A DNA stretch of 64,000 bases, from assembly GCF_002278135.3 (NCBI RefSeq), contig NZ_CP029425.2:2394001-2458000 (forward strand). Reading direction: 5' to 3'. Of the stretch, positions 25,123-34,500 are shown one piece after another. This stretch comes from Bradyrhizobium ottawaense (GTDB taxonomy: Bacteria > Pseudomonadota > Alphaproteobacteria > Rhizobiales > Xanthobacteraceae). The stretch's first letter is position 1. Every line of letters starts with the position of its first letter. Both the position numbers and the translations under genes were made by a program. A model generated the notes under the pieces. The model ran no database searches, was not told the origin of the DNA, and saw only the letters and a program-made list of their open reading frames with translations.

Positions 25123-27704
25123 ATGTCCGCCTTCGATTGTCTCACTGAAATTCCGGACGTGCTGCGAGCCGCGCTCGAACGCGCCGAGGATGGCGTCGTC
25201 ATCGTCGATGACGCCCATCGCATCACGCATTTCAACGCCGCCGCGGAGCGCATCTGGAAGCTGGCGCGCACCGACGTGCTCGGTCGCGATGCCGAGATTC
25301 TCACCCTCAAGGGCTTCCAGGCCGAGCAGGTGACCGATCTCCGGGACGAGATCAGTCTCGTGCGCTGTGACGGCAGCCGCATCAGGGCGGCTATCGCGCT
25401 GTCTTCCGTGAAAATCGGCGGCGCCAATCATTACATCGTGTTTGCGCGCGACGTCACCATCGAAGCCGAGCGCCGCGTCAGGATCGGGCTTCTCCACGCT
25501 GTCTCCGACCAGACCAACCGGGCGGTGATCATCAGCGACACCGAGCAGAACATCGTCTACGTCAATTCCGCCTTCACGACGCTGTTCGGCTACACCGACG
25601 CGGAGGCCGAGGGCCGCCGCGCAGGCGAGCTGATTGCCGGCCGGCACACCGATCGCAAGGCGATCGCGAAGCTCATCAAGCGCCTGATGCATGGCGGTCG
25701 CCGCGGCGAAGCCGAGGTGCTGGCCTACGACAAGGACGGCGAGGAGATCTGGGTCTGCGCCCGGATCGATGCCTTCCGCGACATGAAGGGCCGGGTCAGG
25801 CACATCTTCGCGCTGCTCGAGGACATCACCGAAACCAAGCAGCTGCGCTCGTTGCAGCAGCTCATCATGGGCGCGCTCGCCGACGAGGTGCCGATCGGCG
25901 AGATCGCCGACAGGCTGTGCCGTCGCGTCGAGGAGATCGCGCCCCACGTGGTCTGCTCGTTGCTTCACGTCGATGCCGCGGGCCTGATCCATCCGCTCGG
26001 CGGCCCGAGCCTGCCCGATGATTATTCCCGCGCGCTGGACGGCGTGGCCATCGGCCCGATGTCGGCTCCTGCGGCACCGCCGCCTTCTACGGCGAACCGG
26101 TGCTGGCGACCGATCTGGAGACCGATCCGCGCTGGCAGCCCTACAAGGCCATGCCGCTCGCGATCGGCCTGCGCGCCTGCTGGTCGACCCCGGTCAAGGC
26201 CAAGGACGGCCGGGTCATTGCGACCTTCGCCTTCTACTATCGAGAAAGCCGCGCGCCGAGCAATTGGCACCGGCGTATCGTCGAGGCCTGCGTCAATCTC
26301 GGCGCCTTCGCGATCGAGCGCAAGGAAGCGCGCGCCGAGATCGCGCGGCTCGCCTATCACGACATCCTCACCGGCCTGCCGAACCGCGCGCAGCTGCGGA
26401 ACCTGATCACTACGGCGATCGATGCCTGCCCGACCGGCAGCCACGTCGCGCTCGCTTTCCTCGACGTTGATCATTTCAAGGACGTCAACGACACGCTCGG
26501 TCATGCCGCCGGCGACGAGCTCCTGATCCAGCTCGCCCAGCGCCTGCGCGAGCAGATCGGCCCGGAGGACATGCTGGGACGGCTCGGCGGCGACGAGTTC
26601 GTCATCCTGCTCCCGCAACGCAACGCCGAGAGCGCCGCGCGCGTCGCGGCCGACATCACGGAGGCGCTGGCTGCACCCTTGAAGCTTGGATCGAAGCTGA
26701 TGCCGATGTCGGCCAGCATCGGCATCAGCCTCTATCCCGACCATGCTACCGACATCGACACCCTGATGCAGCAGGCCGATGCCGCCATGTACATGGCCAA
26801 GCAGGCGGGCCGCTCGACCTATCGTATCTTCAGCGCCGAGATGAACGGGCTCACCGAGCAGCGGCTGGCGCTGATCGCGGCGCTCCGCCGTGCCATCGCC
26901 GAAAGCGCGCTGACTCTCAGCTACCAGCCGCAGATCCGCAGCTGCGACGGCGCCATCCACGGCGTCGAGGCGCTGTCGCGCTGGCGCGATGCCGTGCTCG
27001 GCGACGTCTCGCCGGCAAAATTTATCCCGCTCGCCGAGGAATGCGGCCTGATCGAGCAGATCGGCCTGTGGTCGGTGCGCGAGGCCTGCCGGCAGATGGC
27101 GAGCTGGCGCCGCGCCGGGCTCAACATCCCTTGCGTGTCGGTCAACCTGTCGCCGATCAATTTCCGCAACGTCACGCTGGCGGCGCGGCTCAAGGACATC
27201 CTCGCCGAATACGATCTGCCGGCGGACGCTTTGATGCTGGAGATCACCGAAGGCGCATTCATGCAGGATGGCGTCGCCGCGCTCGAGACCATGAACGCGA
27301 TCCGCGAGCTCGGCGTTGGGCTCTCGTTGGACGATTTCGGTACCGGCTATTCCAGCCTCAGCCGTCTCGCGCATCTGCCGATCCGCGAATTGAAGATCGA
27401 CCGCAGTTTTATGCGCGACATCGAGCGTGACGCCAGCGCGCTTGCGATCGCCACCGCGGTGGTGCGCGTCGGTCAGGGCCTCGGCATGACCGTCGTCGCC
27501 GAGGGCGTTGAGACCGAAGGCCAGCGCAAGACTTTGGCCGAGCTCGGCTGCGACGTCGTGCAGGGCTTCTTCTACGCACCCGCACTTCCCCCCGTTGCCT
27601 TCGAGCGCTGGCTGATCGAGCACTGCGCCGAGCAGGCGAGGGCGATGCTGGGGCGACTGGATGTGACGGCGGCGGAGAGCGACGCTGTGCGGAAGTCGGC
27701 CTAG
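25123..27704 (+). pseudogene. PAS-PAS-GAF-GGDEF-EAL cyclic-di-GMP protein split by a -1 frameshift
   Basis: Frame 1 (25123 to about 26060) encodes two PAS domains (ERAEDGVVIVDDAHRITHFN; DQTNRAVIISDTEQNIVYVN) and the first part of a GAF domain ending AIGPM. From base 26061 the GAF continues in another frame (VGSCGTAAFYGEPVLATDL). It is followed by GGDEF (RLGGDEFVILL) and EAL (VEALSRW, DDFGTGYSSLSRL) domains to 27704. Restoring one base near 26060 joins them into a protein of about 860 residues. Frame 1 stops at 26406. The second part has a GTG at 26100 but would lack most of the GAF. It is either an inactivated gene, a sequencing error, or two proteins; all catalytic motifs remain intact. Confidence 0.8.
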
Positions 27705-27808
27705 TTGCCTTTGAGATATTCCCAGCCGGTAGGAACACATCGGCGGCCGGCGGTTTGGTCCCGCGGCGTCCGCCGCATGGGCACCGCCATCTCTGAGGGG
27801 GGCCCTAG

Positions 27809-28044
27809 ATGTCGCAATTCTACTTCGACATCTGGGACGGTGAAGCGATCGTCGTAGACGAAGAAGGCCTGGATCTGGCCAGCCGACGGGCCGCGGAGGT
27901 CGAGGCCGCGTTGTCTCTTGCCGACATTGCCAAGCAGCTTGAGCCGTCGCCAGCAGCGATGGCCTGGCCATCAATGTCCGGGATGCGAGCGGTCTGGTGT
28001 TGAGAGCGATATCCGTCTGCGTAAGAGACCAGCCGGTCAATTGA
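27809..28044 (+). pseudogene. DUF6894-like small protein with frameshift near its C-terminus
   Basis: The start (SQFYFDIWDGEAIVVDEEGLDL) has the layout of the DUF6894 family, a short protein common in rhizobia. In frame it runs off into MAWPSMSGMRAVWC and stops at 28003. The alternative frame from 27958 gives DGLAINVRDASGLVLRAIS and a stop at 28044, the expected family C-terminus. A single-base loss just before 27958 would explain this. GAGGGGGG upstream of ATG 27809 suggests it was expressed. Role unknown. Confidence 0.6.
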
Positions 28045-28080
28045 GATCACCACAAGCGGCATGCCCGCTGATGGGTCTGG

Positions 28081-28290
28081 CTAGAGCAGCGAAAGCACGA
28101 TGATCCCGTCTTCGAGTTCCCCTGAAGCGAGGCGCACCCGCGCCATACGCTCGAACTCCGTGCGATGCTTCTGGAGGTAGCTGAAGGCCTGCTTCTGCGT
28201 GTTGAATGTGGTGGCAAGCCGGCACGTCTTCCGGCTTGCGCCAAACGCAGGAAGGAAGGTGATGGTTCCGCCGTCCAGTTTGACTCTCAC
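28081..28290 (-). CDS. Small conserved hypothetical protein, 69 aa
   Basis: The product is a basic 69-residue soluble protein (start VRVKLDGGTITFLPAFGASR, then TTFNTQKQAFSYLQKHR and the end GELEDGIIVLSLL). The compact alternating pattern and Leu-rich end suggest a small alpha/beta fold. I recognise it as a recurring rhizobial hypothetical but know no function. GTG at 28290 is chosen because upstream codons lie inside the csp terminator hairpin; TTG at 28320 is the alternative. It lies downstream of the cold-shock gene, behind that terminator. Confidence 0.6.
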   Translation of the reverse strand: MRVKLDGGTITFLPAFGASRKTCRLATTFNTQKQAFSYLQKHRTEFERMARVRLASGELEDGIIVLSLL

Positions 28291-28311
28291 CCGGCCCCGC
28301 AAACAACCAAA

Positions 28312-28337
28312 CCCGCTCAATCCGGAGATTGAGCGGG
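28312..28337 (-). terminator. Rho-independent terminator of the cold-shock gene
   Basis: Arms CCCGCTCAAT (28312-28321) and ATTGAGCGGG (28328-28337) are perfect complements with a 6-base loop. On the minus strand the stem is followed by TTTGGTTGTTT, a U-rich tract. It lies 44 bases past the stop of the csp gene. Confidence 0.8.
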
Positions 28338-28380
28338 CAAAACGACCGTTTCAGTACATCCGTGAAACGGCGCCACGATA

Positions 28381-28590
28381 TCAAGCCAGCGAGAGGTTCT
28401 CGGCGCTGACTTTACCTCGCATCTTGTCGGTCTTGGTCTCGAAGTTGACCTTTTGCCCCTCTGCGAGGCCGGCAAGGCCAGCTCTCTCAACAGCGCTGAT
28501 GTGAACGAACACATCATTGCTGCCGTCGTTGGGTTGAATGAAACCGAAGCCCTTTTGGCCGTTGAACCACTTGACGGTACCTGTCGTCAT
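28381..28590 (-). CDS. cspA: Cold-shock protein (CspA family)
   Basis: This is a 69-residue single cold-shock (OB-fold) domain. It has [15 protein letters not shown], containing RNP1 KGFGFI, and VFVHIS as RNP2. It binds single-stranded RNA or DNA and melts RNA structure. ATG at 28590 is supported by GGAGAAG a few bases upstream; an upstream in-frame ATG at 28611 is less likely. The gene is divergent from a ribosomal protein S21 gene across a 442-base gap, which leaves room for a long structured 5' leader as in other csp genes. It ends at a good terminator. Confidence 0.95.
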   Translation of the reverse strand: MTTGTVKWFNGQKGFGFIQPNDGSNDVFVHISAVERAGLAGLAEGQKVNFETKTDKMRGKVSAENLSLA

Positions 28591-29032
28591 CTTCTTCTCC
28601 AAAGCGCGCAAACGCGTTCCACGTGACGATCACGCGGTTATCTTCAACTTCGTCGATGTCGTCGGAAAAGGAGCCCGCGGGCGCATTCAACAAGGCACAG
28701 CGGCTAATCGAATCATCTCGATATAAGGGGCTTTCGGGATTTTGCAAGGAGCGAAGGCGGCTTGTTGTTGCGGAGCAGTTCTGGGTGCTCCCCATCGAGA
28801 CGGTTTCGCGTGTGTCTGCCGACCTGTAAGCAAGCCGTTGTTGATTGACAGCGCTGCACGACAATGGTCACGTGGACCTCACCAAGCTGCTTCGCCGTGA
28901 CAGGCAGGATCGGCTCGTCCGAAGCCGCGACGAGTGTCGCCGCTACTATCCTCAAAAATCGCAATGAAGCTCCTGCGCAATTTGGCTGCCGGCAGGACGT
29001 GTCGCATTCGCAGCCTCAGTCAGGAGGATCAA
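28591..29032. other. Intergenic region between divergent cspA and rpsU
   Basis: The 442 bases hold the leaders of two divergent translation-related genes. No protein-like frame is convincing. AGGAGG at 29022-29027 is the ribosome site of rpsU, 5 bases before its TTG. The csp side is long enough for a thermosensing-type untranslated leader, though I could not define a specific fold by eye. Confidence 0.4.
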
Positions 29033-29308
29033 TTGCACGTACTTGTCAGGGACAACAATGTTGAGCAGGCACTCCGTGTTCTCAAGAAGAAGATGCAGCG
29101 CGAGGGCGTCTTCCGGGAAATGAAACAACGGCGTTCCTATGAAAAGCCGTCCGAGAGAAAGACCCGCGAGAAATCTGAAGCGATTCGTCGCGCCCGCAAG
29201 CTTGCCCGGAAGCAGGCGATCAGGGAGGGGTTGCTGCCCGCGCCGCCGAAAAAGAAGCCCTTTGAACGCAAGCCGCCCTTGCCGGAAGTCAAAGCACGGA
29301 CGGAGTAG
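29033..29308 (+). CDS. rpsU: 30S ribosomal protein bS21, TTG start
   Basis: The 91-residue protein has the bS21 core [20 protein letters not shown], then [16 protein letters not shown], a Lys/Arg-rich helix and a proline-lysine tail. bS21 helps the 30S subunit engage the Shine-Dalgarno region. The conserved N-terminus coincides with TTG at 29033, and AGGAGG (29022-29027) is ideally spaced. The upstream ATGs at 28934 and 28964 would add about 33 or 23 unrelated residues. The sequence differs at many positions from the usual rhizobial S21, so it may be a paralogue; pairing with a cold-shock gene is common in this group. Confidence 0.85.
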   Translation: MHVLVRDNNVEQALRVLKKKMQREGVFREMKQRRSYEKPSERKTREKSEAIRRARKLARKQAIREGLLPAPPKKKPFERKPPLPEVKARTE

Positions 29309-29469
29309 AGAAGACCTTGGACCATGTGACGGCGATACCGGGGCCTTCTGCCTTGCATCGGGCGTCGCGGTGTTGCCGTGCTCTATGGCCTGAAATCGAT
29401 GCCGCGTAGCACGATGCCGGGCGGCCGAGAATTTCAGGGGCAGGGCTGTCGTTCAATAGCGACAGGACT

Positions 29470-30081
29470 TTACTCCGATGCCAGCCCCGTCCTCCGCCGC
29501 AAATCCGTGATCGCGCGCAGAAAGCTGTCCGCGGGCGTCGTCTCGGGATCGATCAGCCGGTGCAGGCGAAAGCCGTCTTCGAGCGCCAGCACGACGGAGG
29601 CCATCCAGGGCGGGTTCAGATTGTCGTTCCGTCCGTTGCTCTTCAACGTCGCCTCGACGATGTCGGCCACCAGCTTGCGCCGCGCGCGCAGGCGTTTGGC
29701 GAGCTCGGGGCGGCGCTTCTCGGCGCGGGCGACGAACAGGATCATCTCCATGTGCAGGAGCGGCGAGCGGGCGAGGGGATCCTGCCTGGTGCGGTCCATC
29801 GCTTTCAACGCCGCGATGAAGTCGTCGAGATTGTCGTGCCGGGCAAGGATGTCGAGGTTGCGCCGGATCGACTGCTCGACATGGTCCTCGAGCATGGCGA
29901 TGATCAGCTCGTCCTTGCTTCTAAAGTTGGAATAGAACGCGCCGCGGGTGAAGCCCGCCGCCGCCGCGATCGCCTCGATGCTGGCGCCGCCGATGCCGTC
30001 CTCCTCGAACACGCGCGCGGCCGCCTCGAACAATTTGTCGCGCGTGTCGTCCCTGGTCGGCCTGGTTCTCAGCCTTGACAT
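29470..30081 (-). CDS. TetR-family transcriptional repressor
   Basis: The 203-residue protein has the TetR N-terminal helix-turn-helix: DKLFEAAARVFEEDG, then IEAIAAAAGFTRGAFYSNFRSKDEL. The C-terminal helical domain is ligand-binding and dimerising. It is divergent from a cytochrome P450 gene, with a perfect 28-base palindrome between them, so it very likely controls both itself and the P450. The effector may be the P450 substrate. Confidence 0.92.
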   Translation of the reverse strand: MSRLRTRPTRDDTRDKLFEAAARVFEEDGIGGASIEAIAAAAGFTRGAFYSNFRSKDELIIAMLEDHVEQSIRRNLDILARHDNLDDFIAALKAMDRTRQDPLARSPLLHMEMILFVARAEKRRPELAKRLRARRKLVADIVEATLKSNGRNDNLNPPWMASVVLALEDGFRLHRLIDPETTPADSFLRAITDLRRRTGLASE

Positions 30082-30103
30082 CGGATGAGGTTAGGGCAGA
30101 ATG

Positions 30104-30131
30104 CAACTCGATACAACAATGTATCGAGTTG
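30104..30131. promoter_or_regulatory. Operator candidate for the TetR/P450 pair
   Basis: Arms CAACTCGATACA (30104-30115) and TGTATCGAGTTG (30120-30131) are perfect 12-base inverted repeats around ACAA. The site is 22 bases upstream of the tetR start and 82 bases upstream of the P450 start. A TetR dimer commonly binds such palindromes between divergent genes. Confidence 0.8.
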
Positions 30132-30213
30132 ATAAATCTTGGGGATGGTTGCGCCGGGCAGTGGGGCTGCGATCGGCGTATTCGTGTCATCGGCAACCAA
30201 TTTTGAGGTCACC

Positions 30214-31446
30214 ATGAACGAGCACGTGCAAGGCGCCGGCGGCGCGCCGCTGTTCAACCCGCTGTCGCCGGACTTCATCCGCGATCCCTATCCGCACTAT
30301 GACCGGCTGCGCACGATCGATCCGATCCACGTGACGCCGTTCGGCCAGTTCGTCACCAGTCGCCACGCCGACGTCAGCCTCGTGATGCGCGACAAGCGCT
30401 TCGGCAAGGATTTCGTCGAGCGCACGACGCGCCGCTATGGCGAGAAGATCATGGACGAGCCAGTGTTCCGCAGCATGAGCCATTGGATGCTGCAGGCCGA
30501 TCCGCCGGATCACACCCGCCTGCGCGGCCTCGTCGTAAAGGCCTTCACCGCGCGCCGGGTCGAGGACATGCGGCCGCGCATCCAGGCGATCGTCGACCAG
30601 GCCATCGATGCCGTGATCGATCGCGGCCACATGGACCTGATCGAGGATTTCGCCTTCCGCCTGCCCGTCACCATCATCTGCGAGATGCTCGGCATCCCCG
30701 AGGACCATCGCGAGGTCTTCTACAAGAGCTCGCGTGACGGCGGCCGGCTACTCGACCCCGTGCCCCTCACTGCCGAGGAGATCAGGAAGGGCAACGAGGG
30801 CAACCTGATGGCGCAGATGTATTTCCAGCAGCTGTTCGAGCTGCGCCGCAAAAATCCCGGGGACGATCTCACCACCCAGCTGGTGCAGGCCGAGGAGGAC
30901 GGCAACAAGCTCACAAACGAGGAGCTGACCGCCAACATCATCCTGTTGTTCGGCGCCGGCCACGAGACCACGGTGAACCTGATCGGCAACGGCCTTTTGG
31001 CGCTCCACCGCAATCCGGACCAGCTTGCGCTGCTCAAGGCGCGCCCCGAGCTGATGGAAGGCGCGATCGAGGAATTTTTGCGCTACGATTCCTCGGTGCA
31101 GATGACCGGCCGCGTCGCGCTGGAGGAGATCGAGGATCTCGGCGGCAAGAGGATCCCCAAGGGCGAGACCGTGCTGTGCCTGCTGGGCTCGGCCAACCGC
31201 GATCCCGCAGTCTATCCTGACCGGCCGGACCGGCTCGATGTTACCCGCCAGAACGTGAAACCGTTGTCGTTCGGCGGCGGCATCCATTTCTGCCTGGGTG
31301 CCCAATTGGCGCGCATCGAGGCCGAGATCGCCATTGCCACCCTGCTGCGGCGGCTGCCCGATCTGCGCATCGACGACGTCGAAAACCCGGAATGGCGGCC
31401 GACCTTCGTGCTGCGTGGCCTCAAGCGGCTGCCGGCGAGCTGGTGA
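30214..31446 (+). CDS. Cytochrome P450
   Basis: The 410-residue soluble bacterial P450 has the I-helix GAGHETT (247-253), which activates oxygen, and ExxR in EEFLR (286-290). The heme loop FGGGIHFCLGAQLAR carries the axial Cys360. The substrate-side LQADPPDHTRLR is typical of bacterial CYP families. It hydroxylates a small molecule using ferredoxin and reductase partners that are not encoded nearby. ATG at 30214 gives the normal start; the frame extends 75 bases upstream into the operator region. It is probably repressed by the divergent TetR protein. Confidence 0.93.
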   Translation: MNEHVQGAGGAPLFNPLSPDFIRDPYPHYDRLRTIDPIHVTPFGQFVTSRHADVSLVMRDKRFGKDFVERTTRRYGEKIMDEPVFRSMSHWMLQADPPDHTRLRGLVVKAFTARRVEDMRPRIQAIVDQAIDAVIDRGHMDLIEDFAFRLPVTIICEMLGIPEDHREVFYKSSRDGGRLLDPVPLTAEEIRKGNEGNLMAQMYFQQLFELRRKNPGDDLTTQLVQAEEDGNKLTNEELTANIILLFGAGHETTVNLIGNGLLALHRNPDQLALLKARPELMEGAIEEFLRYDSSVQMTGRVALEEIEDLGGKRIPKGETVLCLLGSANRDPAVYPDRPDRLDVTRQNVKPLSFGGGIHFCLGAQLARIEAEIAIATLLRRLPDLRIDDVENPEWRPTFVLRGLKRLPASW

Positions 31447-31588
31447 GGCGGCCCGGCATTAACCTCCGCGCGCAACAGTCGCTGTGACTTCGCCACACTT
31501 CCCTCTATATAAGGGGCTGTTCCGGCGCGCCTGAAGTCCACTAAGGCCAGGGTTTGGTCCGGATGCCGGTTTGGCCGAGGGGAGACCC

Positions 31589-34500
31589 GTGCAGACGACG
31601 CTGCTCGGATTGGCGATTGCCTTCATCATTGCGCTGCTGGCCGCGCTGATCGGGCCTTACTACGTCGACTGGAACCAGTTCAGGCCCCAGTTTGAGGCGG
31701 AGGCTGGCAAGATCATCGGCGTACCGGTGCGGGTCGCGGGCGAGCTCGACGCGCGGCTGTTGCCGGCGCCGACGCTGCGGCTGCGCCAGGTCACCTTCGG
31801 CGGCAACAACGATCTCGGTCGCCTGCGCGCCGACAAGCTCGACGTCGAGTTCAGCCTGGGCTCCTTGATGCGCGGCGAATGGCGCGCCACCGAGCTTTCG
31901 GTGGGCGGCATGGCGGTCGACCTCGGCCTCGATGCCCGGGGGCGGGTCGATTTGCCCTCCACCGCGAGCGGCACCTTCAATCTGGCCTCCCTCGCCATCG
32001 AGCGGCTGAATCTCACCGGCCGCATTGCGCTTCACGATGCCGCCAGCCGCTCGACGCTGGAGCTGAACGACATCGCCTTCTCCGGCGACGTCCGCTCGCT
32101 CGCGGGCTCGGTGCGCGGCGACGGCAGATTCACCGCCGCCGGGGTGCGCTATCCGTTCCGCGTCTCGTCGGGCCCGAGCGCCGACGGCAGCGCCACCCGT
32201 CTCCACCTCAACATCGATCCCGGCGAGCGCGCCATCCTCGCCGATCTCGAAGGCGTGCTCGCCTTCGACAACCGCCTGCCGAAATTCGACGGTGCGCTGA
32301 CGCTGGCCGTGCCGACGGTCAAGAAGGCGGGCGAGGCGGGTCCGACGCCGTGGAAGCTCACGACCAAGCTCAAGGCGGATCCGGCCGGCGCGAAGTTCGA
32401 GCAGATCGACGCGAACTTCGGCGCTGAAGACAATGCGCTGAAGCTCGGCGGCGTCGGCGACCTCAGATTCGGCGCCGCGCCGCTGCTGCGCGCGGTGCTG
32501 TCGGCGCGCCAGGTCGATGCCGACAAGCTCGCGGGCAAGGACGATGCCGAGCCGCTCCGCATCCTGCCGGCGCTGCGCGCGGGGCTGGCTGCCATTCCGC
32601 AGGCGCCGATCCCGGCGCAGATCGAGTTCAACTCCGACCAGATCATGCTCGGTGGCCGCCCGCTGCAGAACATCGCGGCCGAGCTTCAGACCGATGGACG
32701 ATCCTGGACGTTCCAGCGGCTCGAGCTGCGCGCGCCCGGCATGACGCAGCTCTCGCTCAACGGCGCAGCCCCGGGCGCCGACAGTTTCAGCGGCCGTCTC
32801 AGCGTCGAATCCTCCGATCCTGACGCGCTGGTGGCCTGGCTCCAGGGCCGCAGCGAGATCAACCGCCGCAGCACGCGGCCGCTGCGTCTTGCCGGCGACG
32901 TGACGATCGCCGCCAACCATCTCGCCATCGACAGGCTGAAGGCCGACATCGAAGGCGGCACCGTCGAGGGCCGCATCGCCTTCGTGCAAACAGGCGCGAG
33001 CAAGGGCTCGCGGATCGACGCCGAGCTCAAAGCCGACCGTCTCAACCTCGATGCCGCCGCAAGCTTCGTGCGCGCGCTTGCGGGGCCCCAAGTCGAATGG
33101 CCGGAAGAGGCAAAGCTCTCGCTCGATATCGGCCGCGCGATCTCCGCCGGCCAGGAGCTGCGGCCGTTCGCGGCAAAGCTCGCTTTCGGCCCCGCATCGC
33201 TGTCGCTGCAGCAGCTGCGCTTCGGCCAGGCCAGCGGCGTGACCACGGAGGCAAGCGGCAGCTTCGACCGCACCAAAGCCACCGGCAAGCTCGCGCTGAA
33301 ATCCTCGGCCAATTCGCTGCGCGAGCTCACCGCGTTAGTCGAGCCGTTTGCGCCCGCGGTGCGCGCGCGTTTCGATGCCATCCCGTCATTGCCAGGCGCG
33401 ACCCGCCTCAAGCTCGATCTCAGCCTCGACAAGAATGCCGAGCATGCCGATCGCAGCAATGCCCGCGCCGTGCTTGATCTCGACGCGCCGCAGCTCAAGG
33501 CGACGGCGACGCTGGCCGCGCAGATGCCGGCGGCGGCGGTCAACGGCGTCGATATCGACAAATTGCGCAACAGCGACTTCACGCTGGACTCGAAGGTATC
33601 GGCCCCGCAGGCCGGCGCGCTGCTGGTGCTGCTCGGGCTCGATCGCGTGGTGGCTGCAGGCGAGGGCGCTTCGCAATTCGAAGGCAAGCTGACCGGAGCG
33701 TGGCGGCGGCCGTTGCAATTGAATGCCAAGCTCAGCGGCGGCGGGCTGGACGCCGATGCGCAGGGCAGCGTCGAATTGTCGGAGTCGAAAGCCAGCGTGA
33801 ATCTGCGCGTGCGCAAGGCCAATCTGGCGCCGCTGTTCGGGACCAGCCCGGCCGACAAATCGATGCAGGCCGTGAGCCTGTCCTCCCGCCTCACGCTCTC
33901 CGGCAACCGCCTGACCTTCGACGATCTCGACGGCAACGCGGCCGGCTCGCATTTGCGCGGTCATCTTGCGGTGACGCTCGATCAGGAAAGGAGCGTCGAC
34001 GGCGAAGTCGGCCTCGATACGCTCGATCTGGCGCCCGCGCTCGCGATGGCGATCGGCGCCGCCGGGCACGAGTCCGGCGAGCCGCTGAGTGCGGGGTTGT
34101 TGGGCGGCTGGCGCGGCCGCATCGCTTTCCAGGCGCTGCGCGGGATGTTGCCCGGTGGCATCGAGCTGCGCCCGTTCGGCGGCACGCTTCGAAGCGACGG
34201 CCAGTCGCTCGCACTCGATGCGCTGAAGGGCGGCCTCAGTGGCGGCGAGATGTCGGCGAGCTTCGACGCACGCAACGGCGCGAATGGTCTTGCGCTGAAC
34301 GCGCGCATCGATCTCAGCAATGTCGATGCGGCGACGCTGCGCTATCGCGATCTCGCGCTGCCGAAGGGGCGCGCCACGGTGCAGATGGCGCTGACCAGCC
34401 AGGGCCGCAGCGTCGCGGCGCTCACCGGCGCGCTCGCCGGCAACGGCACGGTGACGCTGGACTCCGCGGAAATCGGCGGCCTCAATCCGCGCGCCTTCGA

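Noticed and set aside
26059..26061. Programmed frameshift as an explanation for the PAS-GGDEF-EAL break
   Set aside because: No slippery heptamer or downstream hairpin was apparent; single-base loss is simpler.
28514..28864. 116-codon minus-strand frame upstream of cspA
   Set aside because: No motif or ribosome site; probably part of the csp leader.
31541..33091. 516-codon minus-strand open frame
   Set aside because: Opposite the AsmA-like gene; Arg/Ala/Gly-rich shadow.
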